The translations under genes were made by a program, and so were the position numbers. From Sphaerotilus sulfidivorans (lineage in GTDB: Bacteria > Pseudomonadota > Gammaproteobacteria > Burkholderiales > Burkholderiaceae_C), in the NCBI RefSeq assembly GCF_013426975.1, contig NZ_JACCPY010000004.1, forward strand, positions 62,001 to 126,000: DNA of 64,000 nucleotides. Direction: 5' to 3'. Below, one piece after another: positions 46,007 to 55,977 of this stretch. Within the stretch, counting starts at the first letter, position 1; every line of letters begins with the position of its first letter. Under the pieces are notes generated by a model. The model saw nothing but the letters and a program-made list of their open reading frames with translations. It did no database searches and was not told where the DNA came from.

Positions 46007-46806
46007 TCGTCGGGCGCTATCGTAGGTGCTGGCGCTGGCGTCGGCGGCAGCCGGCGCTGCAGCGCCTGCAGCTCGGCATGGGTGGCGCGCAGCTCGGTGC
46101 GCAGTTGGCCGATCTCGGCATGCAGATCCTGCAGGATGTCGCGCTCGACCTGGCGCTCGGTCGTCTCGACCCACATCGCCGCGATCGAGGCAGTCACCAG
46201 CGACAGGATGCCGAAGCCCAGCAGCACCACGAAGACCGAGAAGATCTTCGAGGCCGGCGTGCTCGGCACCACGTCGCCGTAGCCGACGGTCGCCGCGGTG
46301 GTGAAGGCCAGCCACAGGCCATCGGCCAGCGTCGGCGTGAGCGGCTCCAGCCACCAGAAGCCGGCGCCGCACAGCAGCAGCACGCCCAGCGCGGTGCCCA
46401 GCAGGGCCGGCAGGCTGTCGCGCGCGAGCAGGTGGCGCAGGCACCAGACCATGTGCATCAGCGTCAGCACCGCGGTCAGCGAGCGCAGCACCAGGGCCGG
46501 CGCCGAGGTCGAGCTGGGAGGCAGCAGGGCTGCGGCGACCAGACCGCCGATCAGCAGCCGAGTCAGCACCCGGCGCAGTCGGGGCTGCCGCGCGTGCACG
46601 TGCTGGTGCTGGCGTCGCCCGCTCAGAACGACGGTCAGCGCCGCGATCAGGTAGGCCGCGGTCGCCACCGGCGAGCTGCCGCCCGGTGACAGCAGCTCCA
46701 GATAGAAGGCTGGAATCGTCGCCACCAGGCTGCACAGCAGCAGCCAGTGCCGCGGCAGGCGCGAGGGCATGAACGAGAGTGTCGACGGCGATCGCTCCGG
46801 AACCAT
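45985..46806 (-). CDS. Two-pore-helix potassium channel family protein
   Basis: Membrane protein of 273 residues. Hydrophobic helices at about 20-40, 47-62, 83-97 and 104-126 precede a pore module: helix 133-152, selectivity filter TVGYGD (173-178) and a final helix ([26 protein letters not shown]). The C-terminal 50 residues form a predicted coiled coil ([20 protein letters not shown]) with a Pro-rich tail; there is no RCK/TrkA domain. The filter supports K+ selectivity. It is convergent with coaX. Confidence 0.9.
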   Translation of the reverse strand: MVPERSPSTLSFMPSRLPRHWLLLCSLVATIPAFYLELLSPGGSSPVATAAYLIAALTVVLSGRRQHQHVHARQPRLRRVLTRLLIGGLVAAALLPPSSTSAPALVLRSLTAVLTLMHMVWCLRHLLARDSLPALLGTALGVLLLCGAGFWWLEPLTPTLADGLWLAFTTAATVGYGDVVPSTPASKIFSVFVVLLGFGILSLVTASIAAMWVETTERQVERDILQDLHAEIGQLRTELRATHAELQALQRRLPPTPAPAPTIAPDDQPSGNS

Positions 46807-46836
46807 GCGCTCAGCCTAGCAGAGCGGGCCCGGATG

Positions 46837-49266
46837 TCAGGTCGGGATGCTGGTGCGGGCGCGCTGCCAGGCTTGCAGCGCAACAGCGTCCATCGGGGCG
46901 CCGATGCCCATGCCCTGCAGCTGGTCGCAGCCGTGCGCCAGCAGGAACTCGCGCTGCGCCTCGGTCTCGACCCCCTCGGCGACGACCGTCAGCCCGAGGC
47001 CGCGTGCCAGCTCGATGATCGCGCCGGCGATCGCGGCCGATTCGCGCTGCTGCGGCAGCTCCCGCACGAAGGAGCGGTCGATCTTCATCTTGTCGATCGG
47101 CAGCTCCTTCAGATGGCTCAGCGAGGAGTAGCCGGTACCGAAGTCGTCGACCGAGAGCTTCACGCCGAGCTGGCGCAGCTGCGCCAGCCGCGCCAGCACG
47201 CCGGGCACATCGTCCATCAGCATGCGCTCGGTCAGCTCGAGCTCGAGCCAGCCGGGCGGCAGGGCGGTCTCGGCCAGCAGCTGCTCGATCGAGGCGATGA
47301 AGTCGGGGGCCTGGAACTGCAGCGTCGACAGGTTGACCGCCACCGTCAGCGGCAGACCGGCCTCATGCCACAGGCGCGCCTGGCGGGCGGCTTCGCGCAG
47401 CACCCAGGCGCCGATCGGCACGATCAGCCGGTGCTGCTCGGCCAGCGCGATGAAGGCGTCGGGCACCAGCAGGCCGCGCTCGGGATGATTCCAGCGGATC
47501 AGCGCCTCGACGCCGACAAAGCGGCCGTCGCGGGCGCAGACCTGCGGCTGGAACAGCAGCGCGAACTCCTCCTGCGCGATCGCCTGGCCGAGCTGGCCCT
47601 CCAGCACCAGGTTGTCCCTCGCCAGGCTGACCTGACGCGGCTCGAAGAAGACGCTGTGGGCGCGGCCGCGTGCCTTGGCCGCATGCAGCGCCGCATCGGC
47701 ATGCTGGATCAGCACATCGGGCGTGTCGCCGTCGTCCGGATAGACCGCGATGCCGATCGAGGGCGTGATCGAGATGTCCTGCGTCGAGCCGGCGATCCGC
47801 ACCGGATGCGCCAGCGCCTCGAGCAGCTTGCGCGCCACATGGGCGATCGCCTCGCGGCTGCGCACGCCCGGCAGCAGCACGATGAACTCGTCGCCGCCGA
47901 AGCGTGCCACCCGGTCGGTGCTGCGCACCCGCTCGCCCAGGCGGCTGGCCAGGGTCTTGAGCAGCGCATCGCCCGCGGCATGGCCAAGCGAGTCGTTGAC
48001 CCGCTTGAAGTGGTCGAGGTCGATGAACAGCAGCGCCAGCCGGGTGTCGGAGGCCCGGGCGGCGACCATCAGATGCTCGAGCTGGCTGAACAGCGCGTGG
48101 CGGTTGGCCAGGCCGGTCAGCGCATCGTGATGCTCCAGGTAGTGCAGCTGGTCCTGCACGTCGCGGCGCTCGCGGATGTCGCGCAGCACCGTCATGCGCA
48201 TCGGCGTGCCGCGCTGCAGCGTGCCGCGCTCGATCAGCTCGACCGGAATGCGCCGGCCGTCCTTCGCGATCAGGCTGGTCTCGATGCACAGGTCCTCCTG
48301 CGCATCGAGCCGGCGCGCCAGCCGGGGCTGGAATTCCGGCGCGATCAGGCCCAGCAGCGGCCGCTCCAGCAGCTCGTGCAGCGACTGGCCGATCAGCGTG
48401 CACAGCGCCGGATTGGCATCGACGATGTGGCCGTCGCGGTGGAAGACGATGCCCTCGACGCCGGCCTGCATGAAGCGCGCGAGCCGTTCCTCGGACTCGA
48501 GCAGCGCACGCTCGGCATGGTGGTGTCGGCTGTGGTCGCTGACCAGCAGATACAGGCCGTGGCGGCGGCCGCGTGCGTCGACATGCGGCGCCAGCGTCAG
48601 CTCGGCCCAGATCACGGTGCCGTCGGCCAGCGTGAGCCACTGCTCATTGCAGACCGCCTCGCCATCGCGCTCGAGCTGTGCGGTGGCGGCCTGCAGCCAG
48701 TCGGCCAGATCCGGGGTGACTGCACCGGCCAGTGGCTGGCCGATCGGGCCGCGTTCGGATGCAGCCGGGCACAGCGACTGCACGAAGGCCCGGTTGGCAT
48801 AGCTGCAGCGCAGCGCATCGTTCTCGCAGTAGGCCATCAGCACCGGGGCGCTGTCGGCCAGCCAGCACAGCCGGTCGCGCTCCCGGCGGAAGGTCGGCTC
48901 GGCCGCCTGCGGCGCACCGACCTCGCGCACCAGCGCCAGCGCCTGGCCGGCCTGTGCGCCGGCTGGCCAGGACAGGTCCAGCTGCAGCCAGCGTCCGGCC
49001 GCCGCCGGCAGGGGCTCGATCGGTCCGTGGCGCCGGTCGGACAGCGCCGCGAGCAGCGGCTCGATGCCGGCCGGATCGAGCGTGAGTCCGGCGCCTGCCA
49101 GCACCTGCCCGCGCAGGTCGAGCACCACCGCCGGCAGGCCGAGCAGGTCGGCGGCCGCCAGGGCAGTCTCGAGTTCCAGGGCGATCGGGCAGGGCATGTC
49201 GAAAATGATGAAATCGCCCCGCATCCGGGCGGAATCCGGGCGGGGCCGGTTCATCATATCGGCCAC
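46837..49266 (-). CDS. PAS-GGDEF-EAL c-di-GMP signalling protein
   Basis: Cytoplasmic protein of up to 809 residues. Two PAS-like domains (about 130-250 and 260-380) precede a GGDEF domain with FIDLDHFKRVNDSLGH and intact RFGGDEF (about 457), then an EAL domain with VEALIRWNHPERGLL (about 583), NLSTLQFQ, LELTERMLM, DDFGTGYSSLSHLKELPIDK and AEGVETEAQ. Both catalytic motifs look complete, so synthesis and breakdown are each possible. The domain ends QGMGIGAPMD rather than the usual QGYxxxxP. Starts at 49266 or 49197 (MPCPIALELE) are possible. Confidence 0.9.
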   Translation of the reverse strand: MADMMNRPRPDSARMRGDFIIFDMPCPIALELETALAAADLLGLPAVVLDLRGQVLAGAGLTLDPAGIEPLLAALSDRRHGPIEPLPAAAGRWLQLDLSWPAGAQAGQALALVREVGAPQAAEPTFRRERDRLCWLADSAPVLMAYCENDALRCSYANRAFVQSLCPAASERGPIGQPLAGAVTPDLADWLQAATAQLERDGEAVCNEQWLTLADGTVIWAELTLAPHVDARGRRHGLYLLVSDHSRHHHAERALLESEERLARFMQAGVEGIVFHRDGHIVDANPALCTLIGQSLHELLERPLLGLIAPEFQPRLARRLDAQEDLCIETSLIAKDGRRIPVELIERGTLQRGTPMRMTVLRDIRERRDVQDQLHYLEHHDALTGLANRHALFSQLEHLMVAARASDTRLALLFIDLDHFKRVNDSLGHAAGDALLKTLASRLGERVRSTDRVARFGGDEFIVLLPGVRSREAIAHVARKLLEALAHPVRIAGSTQDISITPSIGIAVYPDDGDTPDVLIQHADAALHAAKARGRAHSVFFEPRQVSLARDNLVLEGQLGQAIAQEEFALLFQPQVCARDGRFVGVEALIRWNHPERGLLVPDAFIALAEQHRLIVPIGAWVLREAARQARLWHEAGLPLTVAVNLSTLQFQAPDFIASIEQLLAETALPPGWLELELTERMLMDDVPGVLARLAQLRQLGVKLSVDDFGTGYSSLSHLKELPIDKMKIDRSFVRELPQQRESAAIAGAIIELARGLGLTVVAEGVETEAQREFLLAHGCDQLQGMGIGAPMDAVALQAWQRARTSIPT

Positions 49267-49323
49267 GCCCCGGTCCGGTCGGGATGACCCCTCCCCCTGT
49301 TCAGGGTGGTATCACGCCAGGTG

Positions 49324-50703
49324 TCAGAGGATGTAACGCGACAGATCCTCGTTGCCGGCCAGCTCGCCCAGGCGCGCGTCGACCTGCGCGGCGTCGATCG
49401 ACACCGTCTCGCCGCTGCGCCGCGGCGCGTCGAAGGAGATCTCGTCGAGCAGGCGCTCCATCACGGTCGAGAGCCGGCGCGCGCCGATGTTCTCGGTTCG
49501 CTCGTTGACGCCGTGCGCGATCTCGGCGATGCGGCGGATCGCGCCCGGCAGGAAGTCGAGCGTCACGCCCTCGGTGGCCAGCAGCGCCTGGTACTGCTTG
49601 AGCAGGCTGGCGTGCGTGCTGCTCAGGATGGCCTCGAAGTCGTCGACGCTCAGCGAGCCCAGCTCGACGCGGATCGGGAAGCGGCCCTGCAGCTCCGGGA
49701 TCAGGTCGCTCGGGCGCGACAGGTGAAAGGCCCCGGAGGCGATGAACAGGATGTGGTCGGTGCGCACCATGCCGTGCTTGGTCTTGACGGTGGTGCCCTC
49801 GACCAGCGGCAGCAGGTCGCGCTGCACGCCCTGGCGCGAGACATCGGCGCCGCCGCTGCCTTCGCCCCGGCTGGCGACCTTGTCGATCTCGTCGATGAAG
49901 ACAATGCCGTTCTGCTCGGTGTTGTGCAGCGCGCGGGTGACGATCTCCTCCTCGTTGACCAGGCGCTGCGCCTCCTCGTCGATCAGCAGGCGGCGCGCCT
50001 CGGCGATGGTCAGCTTGCGGGCCTTGCGCTTGCCCTGGCCGAGCTGCGAGAACATGCCCTTCAACTGCTCGGCCATGTCCTCCATGCCGGCCGGGCCCAT
50101 GATCTCGACCGCGGGCCGTGCCTCGGCGACCTCGATCTCGATCTGCTTGTCCTCCATCGAGCCTTCGCGCAGGCGCTTGCGGAAGGTCTGGCGTGCGGTG
50201 CTGTCGACCGGCGCCTGCGCGGGCGCCGCAGGCTCGGCGAAGCCGAAGCCCAGGCCGCCCAGACCGGGCGCGCTGGCCGGGCGCGGCGGCGGCACCAGCA
50301 CGTCGAGAATGCGCTCCTCGGCGGCGTCCTCGGCGCGGTGGCGCATCAGCTTCACCTGGCGCTCGCGCTCCTGCTTGACCGCACTTTCGACCAGGTCGCG
50401 GATGATGGTGTCGACATCCTTGCCGACATAGCCGACCTCGGTGAACTTGGTCGCCTCGACCTTGATGAAGGGCGCGTCGGCCAGCTTCGCCAGGCGCCGG
50501 GCGATCTCGGTCTTGCCGACGCCGGTCGGGCCGATCATCAGGATGTTCTTCGGCGTGATCTCGGGGCGCAGCTTCTCGTCGACCTGCTGGCGGCGCCAGC
50601 GGTTGCGCAGCGCGATGGCCACGGCGCGCTTGGCGCCCTGCTGGCCGACGATGTGGCGGTCGAGTTCGGAGACGATTTCCTGCGGGGTCATGGCGCTGCT
50701 CAT
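49324..50703 (-). CDS. hslU: ATP-dependent protease ATPase subunit HslU
   Basis: AAA+ unfoldase of 459 residues that feeds proteins to the HslV peptidase. It has the N-terminal [33 protein letters not shown], Walker [19 protein letters not shown], the GYVG pore loop in [17 protein letters not shown], a I-domain insertion (about 110-235), Walker [12 protein letters not shown] and the C-terminal NEDLSRYIL tail that docks into HslV. It follows hslV by 8 bp on the same strand. Confidence 0.97.
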   Translation of the reverse strand: MSSAMTPQEIVSELDRHIVGQQGAKRAVAIALRNRWRRQQVDEKLRPEITPKNILMIGPTGVGKTEIARRLAKLADAPFIKVEATKFTEVGYVGKDVDTIIRDLVESAVKQERERQVKLMRHRAEDAAEERILDVLVPPPRPASAPGLGGLGFGFAEPAAPAQAPVDSTARQTFRKRLREGSMEDKQIEIEVAEARPAVEIMGPAGMEDMAEQLKGMFSQLGQGKRKARKLTIAEARRLLIDEEAQRLVNEEEIVTRALHNTEQNGIVFIDEIDKVASRGEGSGGADVSRQGVQRDLLPLVEGTTVKTKHGMVRTDHILFIASGAFHLSRPSDLIPELQGRFPIRVELGSLSVDDFEAILSSTHASLLKQYQALLATEGVTLDFLPGAIRRIAEIAHGVNERTENIGARRLSTVMERLLDEISFDAPRRSGETVSIDAAQVDARLGELAGNEDLSRYIL

Positions 50704-50711
50704 GCTCGGGC

Positions 50712-51254
50712 TCACTCCAGGGTCTCGATGGTATGGGACTGGTTGGTGTAGATGCACAGGTCGCCGGCGATCTCCAGCGAGCGCTTGACCACCTCGGCCG
50801 GGGCCATCTCGGTGTGCTGCAGCAGTGCGCGGGCGGCGGCCTGCGCGTAGGCGCCGCCCGAGCCGATCGCCACGATGCCGTGCTCGGGCTCGAGCACGTC
50901 GCCGTTGCCGGTGATGATCAGCGAGGCGCTGCGGTCGGCCACCGCCAGCATGGCCTCGAGGCGGCGCAGCACCCGGTCGGTGCGCCAGTCGCGGGTCAGC
51001 TCGACGGCAGCGCGCACCAGGTGGCCCTGGTGCTTTTCCAGCTTGGACTCGAAGCGCTCGAACAGCGTGAAGGCGTCGGCGGTCGCGCCGGCAAATCCGG
51101 CCAGCACCTGTTCGCGGTAGAGCTTGCGCACCTTGCGCGCGCTGGACTTGACGACGATGTGGCCGAGCGTGACCTGGCCGTCGCCGCCAATGGCCACGGT
51201 GTTGCCGCGACGCACGCTGACGATGGTCGTGCCGTGAAAGGATTCGGTGGACAT
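50712..51254 (-). CDS. hslV: ATP-dependent protease proteolytic subunit HslV
   Basis: Threonine peptidase of 180 residues forming the core of the HslVU protease. It begins [17 protein letters not shown]; catalytic Thr9 would be exposed by removing the short MSTESFHG propeptide. Family parts are [37 protein letters not shown] and [19 protein letters not shown]. It is upstream of hslU in the usual order. The STAS-like gene lies 103 bp upstream on the same strand. Confidence 0.97.
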   Translation of the reverse strand: MSTESFHGTTIVSVRRGNTVAIGGDGQVTLGHIVVKSSARKVRKLYREQVLAGFAGATADAFTLFERFESKLEKHQGHLVRAAVELTRDWRTDRVLRRLEAMLAVADRSASLIITGNGDVLEPEHGIVAIGSGGAYAQAAARALLQHTEMAPAEVVKRSLEIAGDLCIYTNQSHTIETLE

Positions 51255-51357
51255 GATGGGGCGTGGGCTCGCTGGGAGCGTGGACAAGGCAGAGGGCAGA
51301 TGGGGCGCGCCGCAGCGCTTGCAAGGGCTGCGGCGGCAGGCGGGGCGAGGTGGGACT

Positions 51358-53097
51358 TCAGTCGCGGCGGATGGCCACGCGCGCCTGCTCGGTGATGCCC
51401 ATGGCGCCGCAGAACAGCGCCACCAGCCGGTGTGCATCGACGAAGGTCACATGGCGACCCTCGCCACGCCGGCCGATGACCCAGTTCAGCAGGTCGCCGG
51501 CGGCGATGAAGTCGATGCGCATCAGCCGCGCGCAGGAGATGTGGATGATGCTCGACTTGCCGATCTGCTCGTCCATCGACAGCAGCAGCCGGCTGATGTC
51601 GCCGAGCAGCTGGCCGTTGAGCTCGACCTGCGCCACCTCCAGCATGCCCTCGTCAGGCGACTGCGACTCCATGAAGCTGGTGGCGACATCGGCGATGCCG
51701 GTGGTCGGCGTCTCGACCACCACCTGCCCGGAGGCATCCGACAGCCGCACGCTGCAGCGTGCCGGCATCCAGGAGGGCGGCGAGACCTCGTAGGTCATGC
51801 AGTAGTCGATCGCGGCCTGGTCGAAGTCGTTGGTGCGGTGCGCCAGACGCAGCGCCTCCATGCGCAGCAGCCAGAAGGCCGGGTCGGCATCGCGCATGCC
51901 GTTGGGTGCCATCTCGGCCAGCACCGCCAGCATGCGGTCGGCGCCGATCCAGCGCATCTCGATCGGCTCGTCCGACCATTCATGCAGCAGCCGGTGCAGC
52001 ATGCCGGCCGCCTGCGGCTCGACGCGCCGCAGCGGCCGCCAGTCCAGCACCCAGGGCAGCGGCATCTGCAGCAGCTGCGCACGCAGATGGCCGACGGCAT
52101 CGACCTCGAGCCGCTCCGGGCTGACCCAGCCGAGATGGCCGTCGATCTGGGCCGGCGTGCCCGGGCTGCCGGGCGCATGCTGCGTGTCCTGGCGCTTCGC
52201 GTCGGAGGCGAGCTGCGGGATCGAGAACCACTGCGGCGGCGACATGCCGAAGCGCTCCTGGTAGTCGAGCGCAGCCGCATCGAAGCGGGTCTGGTTGCCG
52301 GTGGCCCGGTAGTGGTCGAACAGCACATGCCAGGTCTCGGCATGCCGGGCCCGCGGCCCGCTCAGGCTGATCAGCGCCAGCAGCGAGCGTTCGCACAGCT
52401 CGAAGTCGGCATTGGCGAAGGCGATGACCGCCTCGTCCAGGTCGGGGTCGTGGGCCAGCTCGGAAACCTGCACCTGGTCGCCACCCTCCACGCCCGGACC
52501 ATGCACGCTGATGCGGCCCGGGTTGGCGGTGCTCGGGCCGCTGTCGGTGCGCATCAGCACCGCTTCCATCTGCATCGGCGCGGTCGGCTTGAAGGCGTCC
52601 GACAGATGCGGGCTGGTGGCCATGACCTGCGGCGCGGTGGTGGCGTCGAAGCGCGATTCCACACGCGGCGGCGCCGGCCGGCCCATGACTGCGGCGCCGC
52701 GGCGCTGCGTCAGGCTCTCGCCGACCATCTGGCGCTCGATCGCGTCGATCTTGTCCTTGACGTCGTCGCCGTCGGGGCGGGTGCCGTAGCTGTCGTGGCT
52801 GCGCACCTCGGAGTCGTCGAGGTGGGACAGGCCCTCGAGGCCCTCGAGGCCGGCCAGCCGGTCGCCGGTCAGGCCTTCGCGGCGGATGCGGCGCAGCGCA
52901 TCGAACTCGCGCTTGCGCACGAAGTCGTTGCGGCGCTTGCGCTCGATCATCGCCTTGAGCTCCGAGCGGGCGTAGTCGTCCTGACGGGAGTCGGATTCGC
53001 TGCCGTTCAGATCTGCCCAGTCGGTGGTCGGGTTGAGCGCGAAGCGCACCACCTTGCGGAAGAACCCGCTTTTCGGGGAGTCCTTGGAGTCAGCCAT
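51358..53097 (-). CDS. Uncharacterised protein with duplicated helical and STAS-like modules
   Basis: Protein of 579 residues with no signal or membrane segment. An N-terminal third (1-220) is charged and low in structure. It then carries two repeated modules: a helical part (about 223-290, ending [16 protein letters not shown]; and about 400-440, ending [16 protein letters not shown]), each followed by a STAS-like fold (about 320-400 and 480-579). At the position where anti-sigma antagonists have DSxG, these read EPQAAG and DFIAAG, so the phosphorylatable serine is missing in both. It sits between dksA and hslVU. It probably binds a partner protein; function unknown. Confidence 0.8.
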   Translation of the reverse strand: MADSKDSPKSGFFRKVVRFALNPTTDWADLNGSESDSRQDDYARSELKAMIERKRRNDFVRKREFDALRRIRREGLTGDRLAGLEGLEGLSHLDDSEVRSHDSYGTRPDGDDVKDKIDAIERQMVGESLTQRRGAAVMGRPAPPRVESRFDATTAPQVMATSPHLSDAFKPTAPMQMEAVLMRTDSGPSTANPGRISVHGPGVEGGDQVQVSELAHDPDLDEAVIAFANADFELCERSLLALISLSGPRARHAETWHVLFDHYRATGNQTRFDAAALDYQERFGMSPPQWFSIPQLASDAKRQDTQHAPGSPGTPAQIDGHLGWVSPERLEVDAVGHLRAQLLQMPLPWVLDWRPLRRVEPQAAGMLHRLLHEWSDEPIEMRWIGADRMLAVLAEMAPNGMRDADPAFWLLRMEALRLAHRTNDFDQAAIDYCMTYEVSPPSWMPARCSVRLSDASGQVVVETPTTGIADVATSFMESQSPDEGMLEVAQVELNGQLLGDISRLLLSMDEQIGKSSIIHISCARLMRIDFIAAGDLLNWVIGRRGEGRHVTFVDAHRLVALFCGAMGITEQARVAIRRD

Positions 53098-53170
53098 GTG
53101 TGTTGCCTGATGGCGCTGCTGACGGCGCTTCGCGCGGACTCCGGCCGTCTCCCCGGAACATCGTCTGCGG

Positions 53171-53644
53171 TCAGTCGCCGAAGAGCTTTTGTTTCAGTTC
53201 CCTGCGCTGCTGCGCTTCCAGCGACAGTGTAGCGGTCGGGCGCGCCAGCAGGCGGCCCAGGCCGATCGGTTCGCCGGTTTCGTCACAGTAACCGTAGTCA
53301 CCGGCATCGATGCGGCTGATCGACTGGGAGATCTTCTTCAGCAGCTTGCGCTCGCGGTCGCGGGTGCGCAGCTCCAGTGCGTGCTCTTCCTCGATGGTGG
53401 CGCGATCCGCCGGATCGGGCACGATCGAGGTGTCCTCGCGCAGGTGCTCGGTGGTCTCGCCGGCGTTGGCCAGCAGGTCCTCCTTCTGCCGCTGCAGGCG
53501 CGCGCGGAAGAACTCGAGCTGCTGGTCGCTCATGTACTCGCTGTCGGGCATGGCCAGCAGCTCGGCATCCGTCAGGTCGCATCCGGCCTTGGTCTTCCAG
53601 GCGTTGGCGAGGTTCGGGTCGGTCTTCAGGTCGTTCTGGGGCAT
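53171..53644 (-). CDS. dksA: RNA polymerase-binding transcription factor DksA
   Basis: Secondary-channel regulator of RNA polymerase working with ppGpp, 157 residues. The coiled coil runs about 40-115 and its tip has the functional DxxDxA motif in DPADRAT (D77, D80). The globular domain keeps only one zinc cysteine: C120 in YGYCDETGEPIG, with T123, S141 and A144 at the other ligand positions, as in several alpha- and betaproteobacterial DksA proteins. It lies 73 bp upstream of the STAS-like gene on the same strand. Confidence 0.93.
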   Translation of the reverse strand: MPQNDLKTDPNLANAWKTKAGCDLTDAELLAMPDSEYMSDQQLEFFRARLQRQKEDLLANAGETTEHLREDTSIVPDPADRATIEEEHALELRTRDRERKLLKKISQSISRIDAGDYGYCDETGEPIGLGRLLARPTATLSLEAQQRRELKQKLFGD

Positions 53645-53848
53645 GGGAGCCTCGGGTGGCTGGCAGTGGAGAAGGCCGTGATGGCCACCGGGTCGATCGT
53701 GCCGATTCCGGGCGCGCGGATTGTAGCGATCTCGGCCTGCGCCACGCTGATCGGCATCAGGGCGCGGCGCATCCCGTGGCGCATCTGCCGCATCCGCTTC
53801 ATCCGGACGGGGGACATGGCCGGTCTCCGCTGTGCTGGCGGCGCCCGA

Positions 53849-54925
53849 TCAGGCCAGGCACTGGCTCAGGCCGGCCTGGAAGACATCGCGCGGCAGGTCG
53901 ATGCCGATGAAGACCATGCGGCTCTCGCGCTTCTCGCCCGGCGCCCACTTCGGGCCCAGGTCGCTGCCCATCAGCTGGTGCACGCCCTGGAAGATCACCT
54001 TGCGCTCGGTGCCCTTCATGTTCAGCACGCCCTTGTAGCGCAGCATCTTCGGGCCGTAGATCTGCACGATCGAGCCGAGGAAGTCCTCGAGCCGGGCCGG
54101 ATTGAAGGGCTTGTCCGAACGGAACACGAAGGACTTGACGTCGTCGTCGTGGCGATGGTGGTGCGGATGGTCGCAGCTCTCGCCGGGCGCGTGCTCATGG
54201 CCGCAGTCGGGGCCATGCTCATGACCGTGGTCATGGCCATGATGGTGGTGGCCGTGGTCGTCGGCGTCCAGGAAGGCCGGATCGATCTCGAGCTTGGCGT
54301 TGAGGTTGAAGCCGCGCAGGTCGAACACGTCCTTGATCGGCACGACGCCGAAGTCGACGCGGTGCTGCGGTGCGCGCGGGTTCATGTGCTTGATGCGGTG
54401 CGACAGCGCATCCAGCGTGGCGGCGTCCACCAGGTCGGCCTTGCTCAGGAAGATCTGGTCGGCGAAGCCCACCTGGCGGCGCGCCTCCTGGCGGGTGTCG
54501 AGCTGGCCGTCGCCATGCTTGGCATCGACCAGCGTCAGGATCGAGTCGAGCAGGAAGCTCTCGGCGACCTCGTCGTCCATGAAGAAGGTCTGCGCGACCG
54601 GGCCCGGATCGGCCAGGCCGGTGGTCTCGATGACGACGCGGTCGAAGTGCAGCTCGCCCTTGCGGCGCTTCTCGGCCAGCGTGGCCAGCGTCGCGCGCAG
54701 GTCCTCGCGGATCGTGCAGCAGACGCAGCCGTTGCTCATCTGGATGATCTGCTCCTCGGTGTCGGCCACGAGGATGTCGTTGTCGATGTTCTCCTCGCCG
54801 AACTCGTTCTCGATGACGGCGATGCGCTGGCCGTGCGATTCGGAGAGCACGCGCTTGAGCAGCGTCGTCTTGCCCGAGCCGAGAAAGCCGGTCAGGATGG
54901 TCGCGGGAATGAGGCCGTTGGACAT
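53849..54925 (-). CDS. CobW/COG0523-family G3E GTPase, likely zinc metallochaperone
   Basis: Metal-handling GTPase of 358 residues. Walker A is LTGFLGSGKTTLLKRVL, the metal-binding GCVCC is at 66-70, ETTGLADPGPVAQTFF is switch-like, and the GTP base motif is LSKAD. A histidine-rich stretch of about 40 residues (about 223-262) separates the G domain from the CobW C-terminal domain (VKSFVFRSDKPFNPARLEDFL). Zinc is the most likely cargo; nickel or cobalt is possible. It is upstream of dksA with 204 bp between. I saw no clear Zur box in the region toward corC. Confidence 0.9.
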   Translation of the reverse strand: MSNGLIPATILTGFLGSGKTTLLKRVLSESHGQRIAVIENEFGEENIDNDILVADTEEQIIQMSNGCVCCTIREDLRATLATLAEKRRKGELHFDRVVIETTGLADPGPVAQTFFMDDEVAESFLLDSILTLVDAKHGDGQLDTRQEARRQVGFADQIFLSKADLVDAATLDALSHRIKHMNPRAPQHRVDFGVVPIKDVFDLRGFNLNAKLEIDPAFLDADDHGHHHHGHDHGHEHGPDCGHEHAPGESCDHPHHHRHDDDVKSFVFRSDKPFNPARLEDFLGSIVQIYGPKMLRYKGVLNMKGTERKVIFQGVHQLMGSDLGPKWAPGEKRESRMVFIGIDLPRDVFQAGLSQCLA

Positions 54926-55107
54926 GGCGGGCAGCAGGTCAGGGGAAAAATGGATGGACGACTGTCTGTCAAGCCCCCTGTGCTGTCAAGTTCCGGCCCC
55001 GCTCGGGCTCCGCTGCGCCCCCGTTCCGTCCGGATCGCCCCGCAGGCGCGCGGTTCCTGGCGGATCCTTGCGGTATTCTTCGCCCATCTTCACTTCCGGC
55101 ACACACC

Positions 55108-55977
55108 GTGTCCGAACCCCAGCCGAGTTCCCGCAGCACCGCGGACCACCGCAGCCTGTTCGCGCGGGTGATCGAGTTCATTTCTCCCGGCCCCGACTCG
55201 CGCGACGAGCTGATGGAGACGCTGGCCGACGCGGAGCGGCGCGAGCTGATCGATCCCGAATCACGCGCGATGCTCGAGGGCGTGATCCGCATGGCCGACC
55301 TGACGGCCGGCGACGCGATGGTGGCCGCACCCCGCATCGACATGATCGACATCGCCACCCCGTTCGACGAGGTGCTCGATGCGGTGGCCGGCACCGGTCA
55401 TTCGCGCTTTCCGGTCTTCGAGGACTCGCGCGACAACATCATCGGCGTGCTGCTGGCCAAGGATCTGCTGCGCACGCGCGGCCTCGATGCGCCCGACCTG
55501 CGCATGCTGCTGCGCCCGGCGCTGTTCGTGCCCGAATCCAAGGGCCTCAACGAGCTGCTGCGCGACTTCCGCTCCAACCGCAACCACCTGGCCATCGTCA
55601 TCGACGAGTTCGGCGGCCTGGCCGGCATGATCACCATCGAGGATGTGCTCGAGCAGATCGTCGGCGAGATCGAGGACGAGCACGACGAGAAGCGCGAGGG
55701 CGAGTCCGGCATCTACACCCTGACCGACGGCAGCTCGCGGGTGGCTGGCGATGCGGCGGTGGTGGCGGTCAACGCCCATTTCGCCACCGACCTGCCGGCC
55801 GACGAGTTCGAGACCATCGGCGGGCTGGTGGCGCACAGCAATGGCCGCGTGCCGCGCCGCGGCGAGAGCGTCGATGTCGGCCCGCTGCGCTTTGCGGTGA
55901 TGCTGACCCGGGGCGGCGCGGTGCGCTGGTTCCGGGTGTCGCGCGTGCCTGCGGGCGACGACGCCAGCGGTGGCTGA
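55108..55977 (+). CDS. corC: HlyC/CorC family transporter-associated protein
   Basis: Cytoplasmic CBS-domain protein of 289 residues. It has the typical N-terminal segment (ESRAMLEGVIRMADLTAGDAM), two CBS domains (about 70-190, ending FGGLAGMITIEDVLEQIVGEIEDEHD) and a C-terminal CorC_HlyC transporter-associated domain (GDAAVVAVNAHFATDLP ... RFAVMLTRGG). In E. coli it was linked to Mg/Co efflux and sits upstream of lnt, as here. The GTG at 55108 is chosen from family alignment. Its end overlaps the lnt start by 8 bp. Confidence 0.93.
   Translation: MSEPQPSSRSTADHRSLFARVIEFISPGPDSRDELMETLADAERRELIDPESRAMLEGVIRMADLTAGDAMVAAPRIDMIDIATPFDEVLDAVAGTGHSRFPVFEDSRDNIIGVLLAKDLLRTRGLDAPDLRMLLRPALFVPESKGLNELLRDFRSNRNHLAIVIDEFGGLAGMITIEDVLEQIVGEIEDEHDEKREGESGIYTLTDGSSRVAGDAAVVAVNAHFATDLPADEFETIGGLVAHSNGRVPRRGESVDVGPLRFAVMLTRGGAVRWFRVSRVPAGDDASGG

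Noticed and set aside
53626-53817. Minus-strand frame of 63 codons between dksA and the CobW gene
   Set aside because: No ribosome site or family motif; Arg/Met-rich start typical of chance frames. It overlaps the dksA start.
54950-55000. Repeated CTGTCAAG words between the CobW gene and corC as a Zur box
   Set aside because: The two copies are direct, only 8 bp long and lack the AT-rich dyad expected for Zur.
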